64,000 bases of DNA from Chimaeribacter coloradensis (GCF_002858715.1 NZ_PJZH01000001.1:186001-250000), one strand, 5' to 3'; numbered from the stretch's first letter, positions 17,646 to 27,780 are shown. A program made the numbers and translations. Notes: generated from the letters alone by a model not told the origin.

Positions 17646-19781
17646 TCACTCTGCCGGGTGGTTCAGCCGCTGGTGCAGGGCGATGAGCTCAGGCAGCAGG
17701 CCGAGGATCAGCCCCACCTGTTGCAAAACCAGTTGTTCACGGCTCTCCGGCTCCGGCACCACTGCCGCCACACGTTGGGCAAGGCCTGCCAGCAGCCGTT
17801 GCAGACGCCCGGCATCCTGCGTCATCAGGTGCAGTGCCCCGTCCACATAACAGGCGGTATCATCCAGAATGCTGAGGACGTCACTCTGCTTCAGCTGCCC
17901 GCGGTGCGCGCCCAGGGCCGAAATATAGCTCAGCAGCGTATGGTTCAGGCATAACAGCCGGAACGCCTGCTCCTGCACGGTGCCGCTGTTTTTCGGCTCC
18001 GACGACATACTGGAGATAACGGACGCCAGTTCCGCATTGCTGTTGTGGGCGTCCCGGCGGGCGATGCGGTAATCCAGCCGGTTATCACGGCCCTGATGGT
18101 ACTGAACCAGAATGGCATCCAGATAGCGGCAGTTCGCGTTCAGTGACTTATCGATCACCAGCGGGAGTTGGCGGAAACGCCAGTCCGGCCAGATAAAGGT
18201 CACTGCCGCCCAGGCGATGGCGCAGCCCAGCAGGGTATCGATCACTCGCGGCAGCGCTACCTCAAACCCTTCGCCCAGCAGGTTAAAGCAGAGCAGCACC
18301 AGGAACGTAATAAACATGGTGGCGTGGGCATACTGCACATTGCGGAAAGCGAAAAACAGCACGCCGCTGATCACAATCAGAATGAGCTGCCCCTCGGTCG
18401 AGGGCACGAAATAGAGGATCGGCAAACCCAGCAGCACCCCGGCCAGGGTACCGATAATCCGCAATGCCAGCCGCCGCCGGGTGGCGTTGTAGTTGGGCTG
18501 GCAGACGAACAGGCTGGTCAGCAGGATCCAGTACCCATGATCCATCCCGGTTATCTGAATAAACGCGTAACCGGCACAGAGCACCACAGACATCCGGATC
18601 GCGTGGCGGAACAGGGCCGATTGCGGCGTCAGGTTACGGCGAAAACGCAATAGCATGTCACCCCAGCCGGAGAGGCGCTCCTCGGCGAGCCGGGACTCCT
18701 GCTGCTGGCCGGTCGCCAGTGCCTGCTCAGATTCAATGTTTGCCAGCTGGGCATCGATCGCGCGCAGGTTTTTCAGCAGGTGTTGCAGCGCGCGCAGCAG
18801 ATCGCGGTTATCCGGGTCTTCGGCCAGGCGGGTCAGCGTCGCCTGTAACTGGCCGAAGGCCCGTTCGAACTGGCTGTTATGCTGGTAGGTCTGTTGCAGC
18901 AAAATGCACTGGGCCAGATGCTGGCAGGCGCGCGCCTGCATACTCAGCATGCGCTGGAAGCGGAACATAATGTCGCTGTAGCGGAATGTCTCATTCAGCT
19001 CGCGGTATTGCGCATGGGTGGAGCTGGCGCGCTCGTGAATATCCTGGGCGGCGAAATAGTAGTGCAGGGAGCGGCGGGTGCCGCGCTGGCCCCGGTCGCC
19101 TTTCAGCCGGGTCAGCAGTGAGACCTTGGTCTGGTTAAGCGTGGCCACCAGGGCGCTGTTGGCCATCGCCACCTCAATCAGCGCCTGGTTTCCCTCTTCC
19201 AGATCGGGATCAAACAGGTTCGATTTGGCATCTAAATAGTGCGCCAGCTGGTCAAAGCTGCGGGCTATCTGCTCCTGCAACGGGCGGATGGGGAAGATCA
19301 GGTGCCCCATCAGCGTCAGCAGGTTGTACCAGACCGCCCCGGCCAGCAGCAGCAGCGGTTGCTGATACCAGACGTGGTACATCGATGTACCCAGCATGGT
19401 GTACACCGCGATCAGCAACGCGCCGAAAGCGATGGTGGCGTAGCGCTGCCCCAGCGCGCCCAGCAGAATAAAGCCGCAGGTTGAGAGCATCAGCCCGGCG
19501 GCAAACAGCCAGGGGTGAGGGAACAGCAGCTCAATAGACGCAGAGGCGACAAAAAAGCAGAGCAGCGTAATAAACAGGTTACGCAAACGGCCGGTGAGGC
19601 GGTCATCAAGGTCGGCCAGGGCTGCAGCCACCACCCCCAGCGTCAGCGGGATGGTGAGCCGCGGCTCCCCAAGCCACCACGGCACCGCCGCCGCCCCGGT
19701 CAATGCCAGGGTGATGCGGACAGAATAGAGCAGACTGCTGTTATAAAAGTACCGGCGCAGGCCAGAGGCATAAGCGAGCAC
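17646..19781 (-). CDS. yccS: Inner membrane FUSC-family protein YccS
   Basis: A 711-residue membrane protein of the FUSC/YccS family, related to the AaeB efflux component. Two groups of transmembrane helices (about 18-150 and 385-510) flank long cytoplasmic helical segments. The family landmarks WWLGEPRLTIPLTLGVVAAAL, NLFITLLCFFVASASIELLF and GMDHGYWILLTSLFVCQPNYN-like are clear. Translation most likely begins at the GTG at 19781, giving MLAYASGLRRYFYNSS. Physiological function is not known with certainty. It precedes yccF on the same strand, 83 bp downstream of the yccF stop. Confidence 0.93.
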   Translation of the reverse strand: MLAYASGLRRYFYNSSLLYSVRITLALTGAAAVPWWLGEPRLTIPLTLGVVAAALADLDDRLTGRLRNLFITLLCFFVASASIELLFPHPWLFAAGLMLSTCGFILLGALGQRYATIAFGALLIAVYTMLGTSMYHVWYQQPLLLLAGAVWYNLLTLMGHLIFPIRPLQEQIARSFDQLAHYLDAKSNLFDPDLEEGNQALIEVAMANSALVATLNQTKVSLLTRLKGDRGQRGTRRSLHYYFAAQDIHERASSTHAQYRELNETFRYSDIMFRFQRMLSMQARACQHLAQCILLQQTYQHNSQFERAFGQLQATLTRLAEDPDNRDLLRALQHLLKNLRAIDAQLANIESEQALATGQQQESRLAEERLSGWGDMLLRFRRNLTPQSALFRHAIRMSVVLCAGYAFIQITGMDHGYWILLTSLFVCQPNYNATRRRLALRIIGTLAGVLLGLPILYFVPSTEGQLILIVISGVLFFAFRNVQYAHATMFITFLVLLCFNLLGEGFEVALPRVIDTLLGCAIAWAAVTFIWPDWRFRQLPLVIDKSLNANCRYLDAILVQYHQGRDNRLDYRIARRDAHNSNAELASVISSMSSEPKNSGTVQEQAFRLLCLNHTLLSYISALGAHRGQLKQSDVLSILDDTACYVDGALHLMTQDAGRLQRLLAGLAQRVAAVVPEPESREQLVLQQVGLILGLLPELIALHQRLNHPAE

Positions 19782-19864
19782 AACACACTCCGGAAAAAAG
19801 AGAGTCAGCCCGGCACAGTGCCGGGAAGGGGGGCAGAGGCGCGAAAGCCTCTGCCCGGCATCGG

Positions 19865-20302
19865 TCAGCGGCGGGCGTTATTGACCCGGGCCTGCTGGGC
19901 CACTTCCACCGGCACGACGCGGCGGCCTACCGGCCAGAGGGCGATGGCCGCAATTTTGAAGTTGGCGATGCCCACCGGAATACCGATAATTGACAGGCAC
20001 TGCACAATCCCGGTCGCAATATGGGAGAGGCAGAGCCACCAGCCAAACAGCACAAACCACACAATGTTCAGCAGGGTGCCGCCGCCGCTCAGCAGAGGAT
20101 TACGGCGCCCGGGGTGAAGTTCATCAACATGGATCGCCTCATTGCCGTAAGGCAGCAGCGAAAGTTTGGTAATCTCCCAGCATGAGCGGGTCAGCGGCAG
20201 GGTGAAGATCAGCACCACACTGACCACGGTAGCCAGTACCCAGGCCAGAGTGGTAAAAAACCCGCCGAGAACGAAATTTAAGATATTCAGTACAGTACGC
20301 AT
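19865..20302 (-). CDS. yccF: Inner membrane protein YccF
   Basis: A 145-residue protein with two YccF repeats. Each has a pair of membrane helices and the motif NIVWFVLFGWWL or NILNFVLGGFFTTLAW. The conserved mid-segment LPLTRSCWEITKLSLLPYGNEA is present. The C-terminus is GRRVVPVEVAQQARVNN. Function is unknown. It is divergent from helD and upstream of yccS, as in E. coli. Confidence 0.94.
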   Translation of the reverse strand: MRTVLNILNFVLGGFFTTLAWVLATVVSVVLIFTLPLTRSCWEITKLSLLPYGNEAIHVDELHPGRRNPLLSGGGTLLNIVWFVLFGWWLCLSHIATGIVQCLSIIGIPVGIANFKIAAIALWPVGRRVVPVEVAQQARVNNARR

Positions 20303-20468
20303 AATGAGAAATGTGCTCTAAATAAAAAATCAACAGGGATGTGCGCACGCGATGGCCGTGCCACACCCCGGGAGTCTACTCTTTTTTTCGCGCGGGAGCG
20401 CCTATCCCTGTCACAGGTGACGGTGCCCCGCACCATTAAAAAGCCTTTTACTTTCATGGCGCAGAATT

Positions 20469-22511
20469 ATGGAACTCAAAGCGACATCACTCGGCAAACG
20501 CCTGGCCCAGCACCCCTATAACCGGGTACGGCTGCTGAATGCGGGCGTTGAAGTCAGCGGCGATAAACACCACTACCTGATCCCGTTTAATCAGCTGGTT
20601 ACTCTTCAGTGTAAACGAGGAATTGTGTGGGGGGAGCTGGAGTTTGAGCTGCCGGAAGGGAAAGTGGTGCGTTTGCACGGCACCGAATGGCAGGAGACCC
20701 AGCGCTTCTACCATCATCTTACCGCGCTCTGGCAGCGCTGGAGCGAAGAGATGGCGGCGATCAGCGCGCAGGTGCTGGCGTCGCAGCAGGCCGCCATTGA
20801 ACAGGCGGAACAGCAGCCCTGCTGGCTGACGCAACGGGCCTTGTCAGCGCTGCAACAGGAGATACGCGAGGCGTTTCAGGCGTTGCCGATGCCGGTAGAG
20901 AGGATGGCGGAGTTTGACGCCTGCCGTGAGGCGTTCAGCCACTGCCGGCGCTGGCTGGAAGAGGGCGCGAAACAATGTGCGGCGCGTAACCGGGCCTGGG
21001 CCGAACGCATGATGAAAGCGCACGCCCCGCTCTTTACCGCAGCAGAACAGGGCGCGCTGAACATGCAACAGGCGCTGGCGGTGGTCAATGGCGAAGAGGC
21101 GCTGCTGGTGTGGGGCGGTGCGGGCAGCGGCAAAACCACGCTGCTGGCCGCGCGCGCCGGCTGGCTGTTGCAGCGGGGCGAGGCCGCCCCTGAGCAGATT
21201 CTGTTGCTGGCCGCAGGCGCACAGGGTGCGCAGGCGCTGAACCAGCGTATCACTGCCCGGCCGGGCATGGCAGGTGTGGGCGCTATGACTTTTCAGGCAC
21301 TGGCGTTACAGATCATCCGGCAGGGCGGGCGCAAGGTGCCGGGCGTCAGTAAACTGGAAGAGGATGATAATGCGCGGCGCAAGCTGCTGCTCAAGGCCTG
21401 GCAACAGCAGTGCGGGGAGAAAAAAGCGCAGGCCGCCGGCTGGTGCGCGCTGCTGACGGATGAGCTGGGTTGGGAGATCCCGGATAAAACGTTCTGGAAA
21501 AACCGCGCGCTGGGAGAAAAGCTGGTGGGGCGGCTGGATCAGTGGCTGGCGCTGATGCGGGAGCATGGCGGCAGTCAGGCTGAGATGCTGAACGACGCAC
21601 CCGGGGCGCTGCACGCCGCGTTCCAGAAACAATTGCGCCTGCTGGCCCCGCTGCTGAAAGCCTGGAAAACCGCCCTGAAAGAGCAGGGCGCGGTGGACAG
21701 CAGTGCGCTGATGCATCAGGCGCTGGATGTGCTCAATAAAGGGCGCTTTGTCAGCCCGTGGAAACAGATTCTGGTGGACGATGTGCAGGCGCTCTCCCCA
21801 CTGCAGGCGGAACTGCTGGCTGCACTGAAGGCGCAAAACAGCCGCACCGGGCTGTTTGCCGTTGCGGACGGCGCGCAGGTGATTCAACCGGCTGAGGGCG
21901 GGCCGGCACTGTGGGCCGATCTTTTCGATGACGAAAGCCGGCAGTGCGTGCTGGAGACCACTTACCGCCTCGATGACCAGATGGCAGACCTCGCCGCCAG
22001 CCTGTGCCCGCCGCGCGGGCCGGGTAACCTGCCGTTGACCAGCCTGCGCCGCGGGGATAAAAAAAGCGTGCTGCTGCTGCCGGATGACCAGCTGGATGCC
22101 CTGCTGGATAAATTGAGTGGCTTTGTGCGTGACGACCAACAGGTGCTGCTGTTGGCGCATGATGCCGCGCTACGCCCCGCCTCCCTTAAGAAGGCGGCGA
22201 CCCGCTGGCCCAGGCTCAACCTGACGTTTGCCACCCTGGAGGCAAGCCAGGGGCAACAGGCGGATTACGCCATTGTGCTGGGGCTGGAGGGCGGAAGTGA
22301 CGGCTTCCCGGCCACGGCCGGGGAGACGGTGGCTGAGCAGGTATTGCAGCCGCAATGGGCGAAGGTGGCTGAGGCACAGGCGCGCCGGTGGCTCTATGTG
22401 GCGTTAACCCGGGCGCGTGAGCGCGTATGGCTGCTCTACTCCCCTGTTAACCCGTCGGGCTTTGTGGAAACGCTGAAAAAACGGGGCGTGCCGGTGCAGC
22501 GTAAGCCATAA
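20469..22511 (+). CDS. helD: DNA helicase IV (HelD) homologue with degenerate helicase motifs
   Basis: A 680-residue UvrD-type SF1A protein in the conserved helD position. The N-terminal 100 residues (MELKATSLGKRLAQHPYNR, LIPFNQL, WGELEFELPEGKVVRLHGTEW) are strongly HelD-like. Intact motifs are the Walker A GGAGSGKTT (216-224), the TTYR of motif IV (497-500) and YVALTRAR of motif VI (643-650). Several others depart from the SF1A consensus. Motif II is VDDVQA (436-441) instead of VDEFQD. Motif III is VADGAQVIQPAEG (465-477) instead of VGDDWQAIYRFSG. Motif Ia is LLAAGAQGAQ. Motif V is TLEASQG (589-595) instead of TIHASKG. The frame is open throughout, so it is not a simple pseudogene, but helicase activity is doubtful. 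No clear ribosome-binding site precedes the ATG. Confidence 0.93.
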   Translation: MELKATSLGKRLAQHPYNRVRLLNAGVEVSGDKHHYLIPFNQLVTLQCKRGIVWGELEFELPEGKVVRLHGTEWQETQRFYHHLTALWQRWSEEMAAISAQVLASQQAAIEQAEQQPCWLTQRALSALQQEIREAFQALPMPVERMAEFDACREAFSHCRRWLEEGAKQCAARNRAWAERMMKAHAPLFTAAEQGALNMQQALAVVNGEEALLVWGGAGSGKTTLLAARAGWLLQRGEAAPEQILLLAAGAQGAQALNQRITARPGMAGVGAMTFQALALQIIRQGGRKVPGVSKLEEDDNARRKLLLKAWQQQCGEKKAQAAGWCALLTDELGWEIPDKTFWKNRALGEKLVGRLDQWLALMREHGGSQAEMLNDAPGALHAAFQKQLRLLAPLLKAWKTALKEQGAVDSSALMHQALDVLNKGRFVSPWKQILVDDVQALSPLQAELLAALKAQNSRTGLFAVADGAQVIQPAEGGPALWADLFDDESRQCVLETTYRLDDQMADLAASLCPPRGPGNLPLTSLRRGDKKSVLLLPDDQLDALLDKLSGFVRDDQQVLLLAHDAALRPASLKKAATRWPRLNLTFATLEASQGQQADYAIVLGLEGGSDGFPATAGETVAEQVLQPQWAKVAEAQARRWLYVALTRARERVWLLYSPVNPSGFVETLKKRGVPVQRKP

Positions 22512-22529
22512 CCGGCGCGCCCCGGCAGG

Positions 22530-22988
22530 TTATTTCAGGCGGTCTTGCAGGTAGCGCTGATAGTCAGGGATCGTGACCTGCACTTCCTCGCGGAACAAAC
22601 TGGACTCAATCAGGAAATCGGCCGTGGAGCGGTTATTGGCGACCGGGATGTTCCACACCGTCGCCAGCCGCAGCAGCGCTTTCACGTCCGGGTCGTGCGG
22701 CACGGCGTTGAGCGGGTCCCAGAAGAAGATCAGCATATCGATTTTGCCTTCCGAGATCAGCGCGCCGACCTGCTGGTCCCCGCCCATCGGGCCGCTGAGC
22801 ATACTTTTCACCTCAAGCCCGGTGGCGCGCTGCACCAGATTGCCGGTGGTGCCGGTGGCATACAGCACATGCTCCGCCAGCAGCGCCTTATTCGCATCAA
22901 CCCAGTTCAGCAGGATATGTTTACAGTGGTCGTGGGCAACCAGCGCGATGTGTTTTTGTTTGCCGATGGTGCGGGTGGTGAATTCCAT
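22530..22988 (-). CDS. mgsA: Methylglyoxal synthase MgsA
   Basis: MgsA converts dihydroxyacetone phosphate to methylglyoxal and phosphate, relieving sugar-phosphate stress. The 152-residue protein has GTTGNL (46-51), [11 protein letters not shown] with catalytic Asp71 and [15 protein letters not shown] with His98. The start at 22988 gives the family N-terminus [20 protein letters not shown]; a longer start six codons upstream is less likely. It converges with helD, 18 bp after the helD stop. Confidence 0.97.
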   Translation of the reverse strand: MEFTTRTIGKQKHIALVAHDHCKHILLNWVDANKALLAEHVLYATGTTGNLVQRATGLEVKSMLSGPMGGDQQVGALISEGKIDMLIFFWDPLNAVPHDPDVKALLRLATVWNIPVANNRSTADFLIESSLFREEVQVTIPDYQRYLQDRLK

Positions 22989-23124
22989 ATAAATGCCCTT
23001 TATCAAAGGTAAGAGATAACCGACAGATTACTGAAACTGCTTTTCTCTGCAAATGGCGGATGGCTGAAAAGGGCGGGGAAGGGCAGGAAAAAGCGCTTTT
23101 TGGCGTAAAAAGCGCCTGAAAAGG

Positions 23125-23802
23125 TTAATGCGTAGGGTGTTTGTCTGCCCAGTTCAGGAAACGCGCCCGGGTGGCGCTGTCCGCCTGCTGGAACCAGTAT
23201 TGCAGCATCTGTTCAGACACGTTCTCGCCCTGTACGGTGACAGACGCCTGGCTGATGTTACCAACTGCCCCCGGCAGTGCCGGGCTGCCCATCACCGGGG
23301 CCATGGAGCGCAGTGCCGCCACGGATGCCGCCTGGTCAGCGCCGTTATACTCCGCCATCGCTTTTTCCAGGTCAGCGCCCAGGCTCAGGCCGGGGATCTG
23401 GAGCGTGTCGCGCCGCACCGGCAGCGGCTGTTTGTTCTCATCAACAATCTGGTAATCCGGTGTGGCGTCAAAACGCTTGCCGTCGCCGTCATTCTCCAGT
23501 CGCGGCAGGGCAACCCGCAGCGCGCCCTGGGCCGGCGCCTCAAAGGCCGCAATCTGCGGGGAGGAGTGATATAAATACTGGTCACGCGCGCCGGAGCGGA
23601 GCACTTTGGTGACGCGGAACAGAAGCTGATGCTGGCCTGCCGCCAGCGTCAGCTGATTAGCCCCTTTCAGCGGCGACCCCGCCACCTTTTTCCCATCGAC
23701 AACCAGCACATCCATCTCCGGCGTCAGCGCCAGTGTGGCCGCCGCCACGGGCAGGCAAACAGAGAGTGCCAGTAGGCCGGATACTACCCATCCTTTTTTC
23801 AT
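23125..23802 (-). CDS. yccT: YccT (DUF2057) periplasmic protein
   Basis: A 225-residue secreted protein of the DUF2057 family, called CsgI in E. coli where it is reported to inhibit curli subunit polymerisation. The signal peptide MKKGWVVSGLLALSVCLPVAAA is followed by TLALTPEMDVLVVDGKKV and GQHQLLFRVTKVL, the conserved family start. The ATG at 23802 is preceded by GAGGAA, and a longer in-frame start 23 codons upstream would bury the signal peptide. There is no csg operon in this window. The following palindrome at 23090-23103 (AAAAAGCGCTTTTT) could help termination. Confidence 0.88.
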   Translation of the reverse strand: MKKGWVVSGLLALSVCLPVAAATLALTPEMDVLVVDGKKVAGSPLKGANQLTLAAGQHQLLFRVTKVLRSGARDQYLYHSSPQIAAFEAPAQGALRVALPRLENDGDGKRFDATPDYQIVDENKQPLPVRRDTLQIPGLSLGADLEKAMAEYNGADQAASVAALRSMAPVMGSPALPGAVGNISQASVTVQGENVSEQMLQYWFQQADSATRARFLNWADKHPTH

Positions 23803-24075
23803 TTGCAGTTCCTCAATAAAAAAGTCGGGCGTATTGTCCGGCAACCTCAAAGGGGAGTCAAAGTCTTTCATGTTTTTGATTTATATGTATTTTTTACGTA
23901 AATAATAGCGACGTGAAGCATGCATTTTATTGATGAAAAGCAGTGGAAACCCGGGCGCTGTTTCAGCGCGGCGAGGCTATTTTTTCAGGGCAGCGCTAAA
24001 ATAATGCCGTGTGCCGGTGTAACCGGCGTGCGTGGAGTACACTTGGCTGACCATCACGTTAAAGGGAGCATCAGT

Positions 24076-24495
24076 ATGCAAGACAGCGACATTGCACAGG
24101 TATTGAAAACGGCAAAAACCATTGCGCTGGTCGGGGCGAGCGATAACCCGGGGCGGCCAAGCTACGGTGTGATGGCGTACCTGCTGTCACAGGGGTATGA
24201 GGTCATCCCGGTCAGCCCCAAACTGGCGGGCACCCACCTGCTGGGGCAGCCGGTGGTCGCGTCACTGAAAGAGATTGGCCGCCATGTGGATATGGTGGAT
24301 GTGTTCCGCAACACCGAGGCTGCTTATGGAGTCGCCCAGGAGGCGATTGAGATCGGGGCGGATGTGCTGTGGTTGCAAATCGGGGTGATTAACGAGCAGG
24401 CAGCAGTGCTGGCACAGGATGCCGGGCTGAAAGTGGTGATGGATCGCTGCCCGAAGATTGAGATCCCGCGTCTCGGCCTGCACCGCGCCGCCTGA
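24076..24495 (+). CDS. yccU: CoA-binding protein YccU
   Basis: A 139-residue Rossmann-fold protein of the CoA-binding (succinyl-CoA synthetase-like) family. Landmarks are TIALVGASDNPGRPSYGVM (17-35), VIPVSPKLAG, VDMVDVFRNTEAA, QIGVINEQAAVLAQDAGL and VVMDRCPKIEI. AAAGGGAG lies 8 nt before the ATG at 24076, and this start gives the family length of about 137. Its role is not established, although the fold suggests binding of CoA or a nucleotide. It is convergent with hspQ, with a hairpin between them. Confidence 0.93.
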   Translation: MQDSDIAQVLKTAKTIALVGASDNPGRPSYGVMAYLLSQGYEVIPVSPKLAGTHLLGQPVVASLKEIGRHVDMVDVFRNTEAAYGVAQEAIEIGADVLWLQIGVINEQAAVLAQDAGLKVVMDRCPKIEIPRLGLHRAA

Positions 24496-24506
24496 CGCGC
24501 CCATAA

Positions 24507-24529
24507 AAAAGCCCAGACAGTGTCTGGGC
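24507..24529 (-). terminator. Terminator of hspQ
   Basis: The stem GCCCAGACA / TGTCTGGGC (24511-24519 with 24521-24529) is nearly loopless. On the minus strand it is followed by TTTTTT, so it serves the hspQ transcript. It may be less effective for yccU. Confidence 0.8.
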
Positions 24530-24552
24530 TCCGGCGTTTCTCAGCAGCATCA

Positions 24553-24870
24553 TTAATGGCGCAGACGCGGCGCCTGAAGCTGGTGGCGGATGTTCTCCGC
24601 CAGCTCATCCAGGGAAGGCTGTTCAGGATGGGCGTCTGCCACTTCCCTGTCCAGTTGCGCTTCAGCCAGGTAGGTATGCACCGGCTGACCTTGCTCATCT
24701 TCCATGACCACGTGATACCAGGGTGCGAAACGCAGGCGGTCGCTACCGGCGACCTCTTCCGCACTCGGTTTTTCCAATGAGTATTCCGGGTCAATGTCGA
24801 TAACGACGCCCAAAAAACCCAGCAGCTTGTGGCGTACCTGCTGGCCAATACCAAATTTGCTGGCAATCAT
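24553..24870 (-). CDS. hspQ: Heat-shock protein HspQ (hemimethylated-DNA-binding YccV)
   Basis: A 105-residue protein beginning [23 protein letters not shown] and containing [25 protein letters not shown], diagnostic of HspQ. The family is described as a hemimethylated-DNA binder and as an adaptor and enhancer of Lon. GGAGGT precedes the ATG at 24870. It is downstream of rlmI on the same strand, with a 64-bp gap. Confidence 0.97.
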   Translation of the reverse strand: MIASKFGIGQQVRHKLLGFLGVVIDIDPEYSLEKPSAEEVAGSDRLRFAPWYHVVMEDEQGQPVHTYLAEAQLDREVADAHPEQPSLDELAENIRHQLQAPRLRH

Positions 24871-24934
24871 GATGACCTCCTGAGAAACCGTGCCTTTGCC
24901 TCTCATAAATGGGGGCAAAGGCGACGTTTTCAAG

Positions 24935-26125
24935 TTACATCATCCGGCAGGCAAAGCCTTTCAGATAGAGGCCTTCAGGGTAAGGCGCGATAACCGGATG
25001 ATCCGCCGCCTGGCGGAACTGCTCTATAAATTGTACATCACGCCCGGCATCCACTGCGGCATCGGCCAAAATTTTCTGGAACAGCTCGACCGGCATCAGG
25101 CCGGAGCAGGAGAAGCTCAGCAGAATGCCGCCGGGGGAGAGCAGCTGCATCGCCAGCATGTTGATGTCTTTATAGCCGCGGCACGCGCCGGCCAGCTGGT
25201 TTTTGTTCTCAACAAATTTCGGCGGGTCCATCACAATCAGGTCGAAGGTTTCCCCGCGGTCGCGGTAGGCGCGCAACAGCTGGAACACATCATCCCGGAC
25301 GAAGTCCGCTTTGCTGAGGTCAAGCTGGTTAAGCTCAACGTTCTGGCGGGCGATGTCCAGCGCGGCCTGGGAGGTGTCCACGCTGGTAACATGCGCACAA
25401 CCGCCCATCAGCGCGGAAACGGCAAACGCCCCGGTGTATGAGAAGCAGTTCAGCACCCGGCGGCCTTCCGCATAACGGCGCGTGGCCAGGCGGCTGTCAC
25501 GCTGGTCCAGGTAGAAGCCGGTTTTGTGGCCCTGCTGGATATCTACCAGCAGCTGCATGCCGTGCTCGGTGATCGGCAGCAGGGCAGGCGGCATCTCGCC
25601 CAGCACATGCCCCTGGGCCAGCGGCAGGCCCTCTTTTTTACGTACCGCCACGTCGGAGCGGTCATAAATGGCGCACTCCGGGAAGCACTCCTGCAGCGCG
25701 GTCAGCAGCGCGGCGCGCTGGAATTCCGCCCCGGCGGAGAGCAGTTGCAGCACCAGGAAGTTCTGGAAGCGGTCGATGGTGATGCCCGGCAGGCCATCAG
25801 ATTCACCGGCAATCAGGCGGTAACCGTTCAGCCCGTCACGTTTGGCCAGCCAGTCACGCCACTGCTGTGCCTGCTTCAGGCGGCGGACAAAGAAAGCGGT
25901 ATCGACGCTTTCCTGCTTGTCGAACGTCCAGACGCGGGCGCGGATCTGCGACTGCGGCGAGTAAGCGCCGCGCGCCAGCCATTTACCCTGGTTGTCATAG
26001 ATTTCAACGGTATCACCGGAGGCACCTTCGCCTTCAACGCGTTGAACAGCACCGGAAAACACCCACGGATGGCGGCGCAGCAGGGATTTTTCGCGCCCTT
26101 TGGCGAGATATAAACGTACGGTCAT
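24935..26125 (-). CDS. rlmI: 23S rRNA m5C1962 methyltransferase RlmI
   Basis: A 396-residue SAM-dependent methyltransferase. An N-terminal PUA domain (about 1-80; [22 protein letters not shown]) is followed by an EEHEE-like domain and a Rossmann domain. The Rossmann domain has [30 protein letters not shown] and the catalytic-Cys motif SFSCSGLM near 340. Identity to RlmI/YccW is clear. It is divergent from acyP. Confidence 0.97.
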   Translation of the reverse strand: MTVRLYLAKGREKSLLRRHPWVFSGAVQRVEGEGASGDTVEIYDNQGKWLARGAYSPQSQIRARVWTFDKQESVDTAFFVRRLKQAQQWRDWLAKRDGLNGYRLIAGESDGLPGITIDRFQNFLVLQLLSAGAEFQRAALLTALQECFPECAIYDRSDVAVRKKEGLPLAQGHVLGEMPPALLPITEHGMQLLVDIQQGHKTGFYLDQRDSRLATRRYAEGRRVLNCFSYTGAFAVSALMGGCAHVTSVDTSQAALDIARQNVELNQLDLSKADFVRDDVFQLLRAYRDRGETFDLIVMDPPKFVENKNQLAGACRGYKDINMLAMQLLSPGGILLSFSCSGLMPVELFQKILADAAVDAGRDVQFIEQFRQAADHPVIAPYPEGLYLKGFACRMM

Positions 26126-26216
26126 AATATAAAGGCTGCCAGCTTAAAAAAAAGAGCGACATTGTCGGAGTATGACGCCGAAAATGCAATGAATCACACC
26201 AGATGAGGAGAAGATT

Positions 26217-26495
26217 ATGGCAAATGTCTGTGTTTCTGCCTATGTCTATGGGCTTGTGCAGGGCGTCGGGTTCCGTTACTCGACACAGCACCAGGCAAAA
26301 GGGCTGGGGCTGACCGGCTACGCACGCAATATGGATGACGGCAGTGTGGAGGTCGTGGCCTGCGGCACGCAGGATAAAGTGGATCAGCTGATCGCCTGGC
26401 TGAAACAGGGGGGGCCGAAAAGCGCCCGGGTTGACCGGGTATTAACCGAGCCGAAAGCCGCCGGGGAATACAGCGACTTCAGCATCCGTTATTAA
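26217..26495 (+). CDS. acyP: Acylphosphatase AcyP
   Basis: A 92-residue acylphosphatase that hydrolyses carboxyl-phosphate bonds. The catalytic Arg20 lies in VQGVGFRYS and Asn38 in [17 protein letters not shown]; both signatures are intact. GAGGAGA lies 7 nt before the ATG. It ends 3 bp before the convergent tusE stop. Confidence 0.97.
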   Translation: MANVCVSAYVYGLVQGVGFRYSTQHQAKGLGLTGYARNMDDGSVEVVACGTQDKVDQLIAWLKQGGPKSARVDRVLTEPKAAGEYSDFSIRY

Positions 26496-26498
26496 CGA

Positions 26499-26828
26499 TC
26501 AGAGGCATTTTACCGGTTTGGGCAGGCCTGCAATTTTGGTGGCCTGTTTGGCCGGCCCTTTGGGAAACAGGCGGAACAGATAGCGGCTGTTGCCTTTCTC
26601 TTCACCATATTTCTGCGCCATCGCTTTGACCAGCATCCGGATAGCCGGTGAAGTGTTGAACTCCAGGTAAAACGCGCGCACGAAATGTACCACTTCCCAG
26701 TGCGCCCCGGTCAGGGTAATCCCTTCCTGCTCCGCCAGCAGCGGTGCCATCCCTTCCTGCCAGTCGGCACTGTTTTTCAGGTAGCCCTGGGCATCGGTGT
26801 CGATGGTGCGGCCTTCAAACTCAAACAT
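26499..26828 (-). CDS. tusE: Sulfur relay protein TusE
   Basis: TusE accepts persulfide sulfur from TusBCD and passes it to MnmA for 2-thiouridine in tRNA. The 109-residue DsrC-family protein begins [19 protein letters not shown] and has ARE-like [20 protein letters not shown]. It ends in PKPVKCL, with the essential penultimate Cys108. Confidence 0.97.
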   Translation of the reverse strand: MFEFEGRTIDTDAQGYLKNSADWQEGMAPLLAEQEGITLTGAHWEVVHFVRAFYLEFNTSPAIRMLVKAMAQKYGEEKGNSRYLFRLFPKGPAKQATKIAGLPKPVKCL

Positions 26829-26945
26829 ACAACCTCAGAAACGGGGAAAAACGGCGGGCAGTTTAACAAAGTTGGGGCGGTGCCAACAATATCATGCGGG
26901 GGCAATCTGTGCGTCACCCCGCCGGAGCGGGGTGAGCAGGGGGCG

Positions 26946-27602
26946 TCAGTTACTGCGGGCGAACCCCAGCAGGCTGAGCAGGCTGACAAAGACGTTATAC
27001 AGTGACACATAGAGGCTCACGGTGGCGCGGATATAGTTGGTCTCCCCGCCGTGGATGATGTTGCTGGTCTCCCAGAGGATGGCCCCGGAGGAGAACAGGA
27101 TAAACATCACGCTGATGGCGAGGTACAGCGCAGGGATCTGCAGGAACAGGTTCGCCACCACGGCCACCAGCAGCACCACAAACCCGGCCATCATCATGCC
27201 GGAGAGGAATGACATGTCTTTACGGGTAGTCAGCACATAGGCCGAACAGCAGAAGAACACCAGCGCGGTGCCGCCAAGCGCCAGCATAATAATGTCACCC
27301 GCGCCGGCCGAGAGCAGCGAGCTCAGGATCGGGCCGAGGGTATAGCCCATAAAGCCGGTCAGGGCGAAGGCTGCCAGAATACCGGCCGGGCTGTCCGCCA
27401 GGCGGTAGGTCAGGAACATCAGCCCATAGAAACCCACCAGCATCAGCAGCAGGCCGGGGGCCGGCAGCATCAGCAGCGTACTGGCCGTTGCCGTCAGGGC
27501 GGAGAAGCCCAGCGTCAACGCCAACAGGAAATAGGTGTTACGCAACACCTTATGCGTGCTCAACAGCGAGCGTTCACGTGACGAAACGACGATACGATCC
27601 AT
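26946..27602 (-). CDS. yccA: Bax-inhibitor-1 family membrane protein YccA
   Basis: A 218-residue protein with seven predicted membrane helices, modulator of the FtsH protease in E. coli. It begins [20 protein letters not shown] after choosing the ATG at 27602, four codons inside the longest frame, to match the family start. Landmarks are [35 protein letters not shown] and [23 protein letters not shown] hairpin without a T run follows its stop (26914-26935). Confidence 0.96.
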   Translation of the reverse strand: MDRIVVSSRERSLLSTHKVLRNTYFLLALTLGFSALTATASTLLMLPAPGLLLMLVGFYGLMFLTYRLADSPAGILAAFALTGFMGYTLGPILSSLLSAGAGDIIMLALGGTALVFFCCSAYVLTTRKDMSFLSGMMMAGFVVLLVAVVANLFLQIPALYLAISVMFILFSSGAILWETSNIIHGGETNYIRATVSLYVSLYNVFVSLLSLLGFARSN

Positions 27603-27780
27603 ATGCGATCCCACCAGAGATAGTGAAAAGAAACAGAATCATAGAAAGTTGGCGGCGCGCGGCAAAGCCGTTTTACCCTTCTTTACGCGTGTTTGACGGC
27701 TGAAAAAGCGTCATGCTGCGGATTTTTACAGCGATTGAGTGCCGTGCGTCTATTTTTCAGTCGATTGAATCAACTCATGC

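Noticed and set aside
20408-20423. LexA-like sequence CTGTCACAGGTGACGG upstream of helD
   Set aside because: The right half is imperfect (ACGG) and the core is not AT-alternating, so it does not meet the SOS-box standard seen at sulA.
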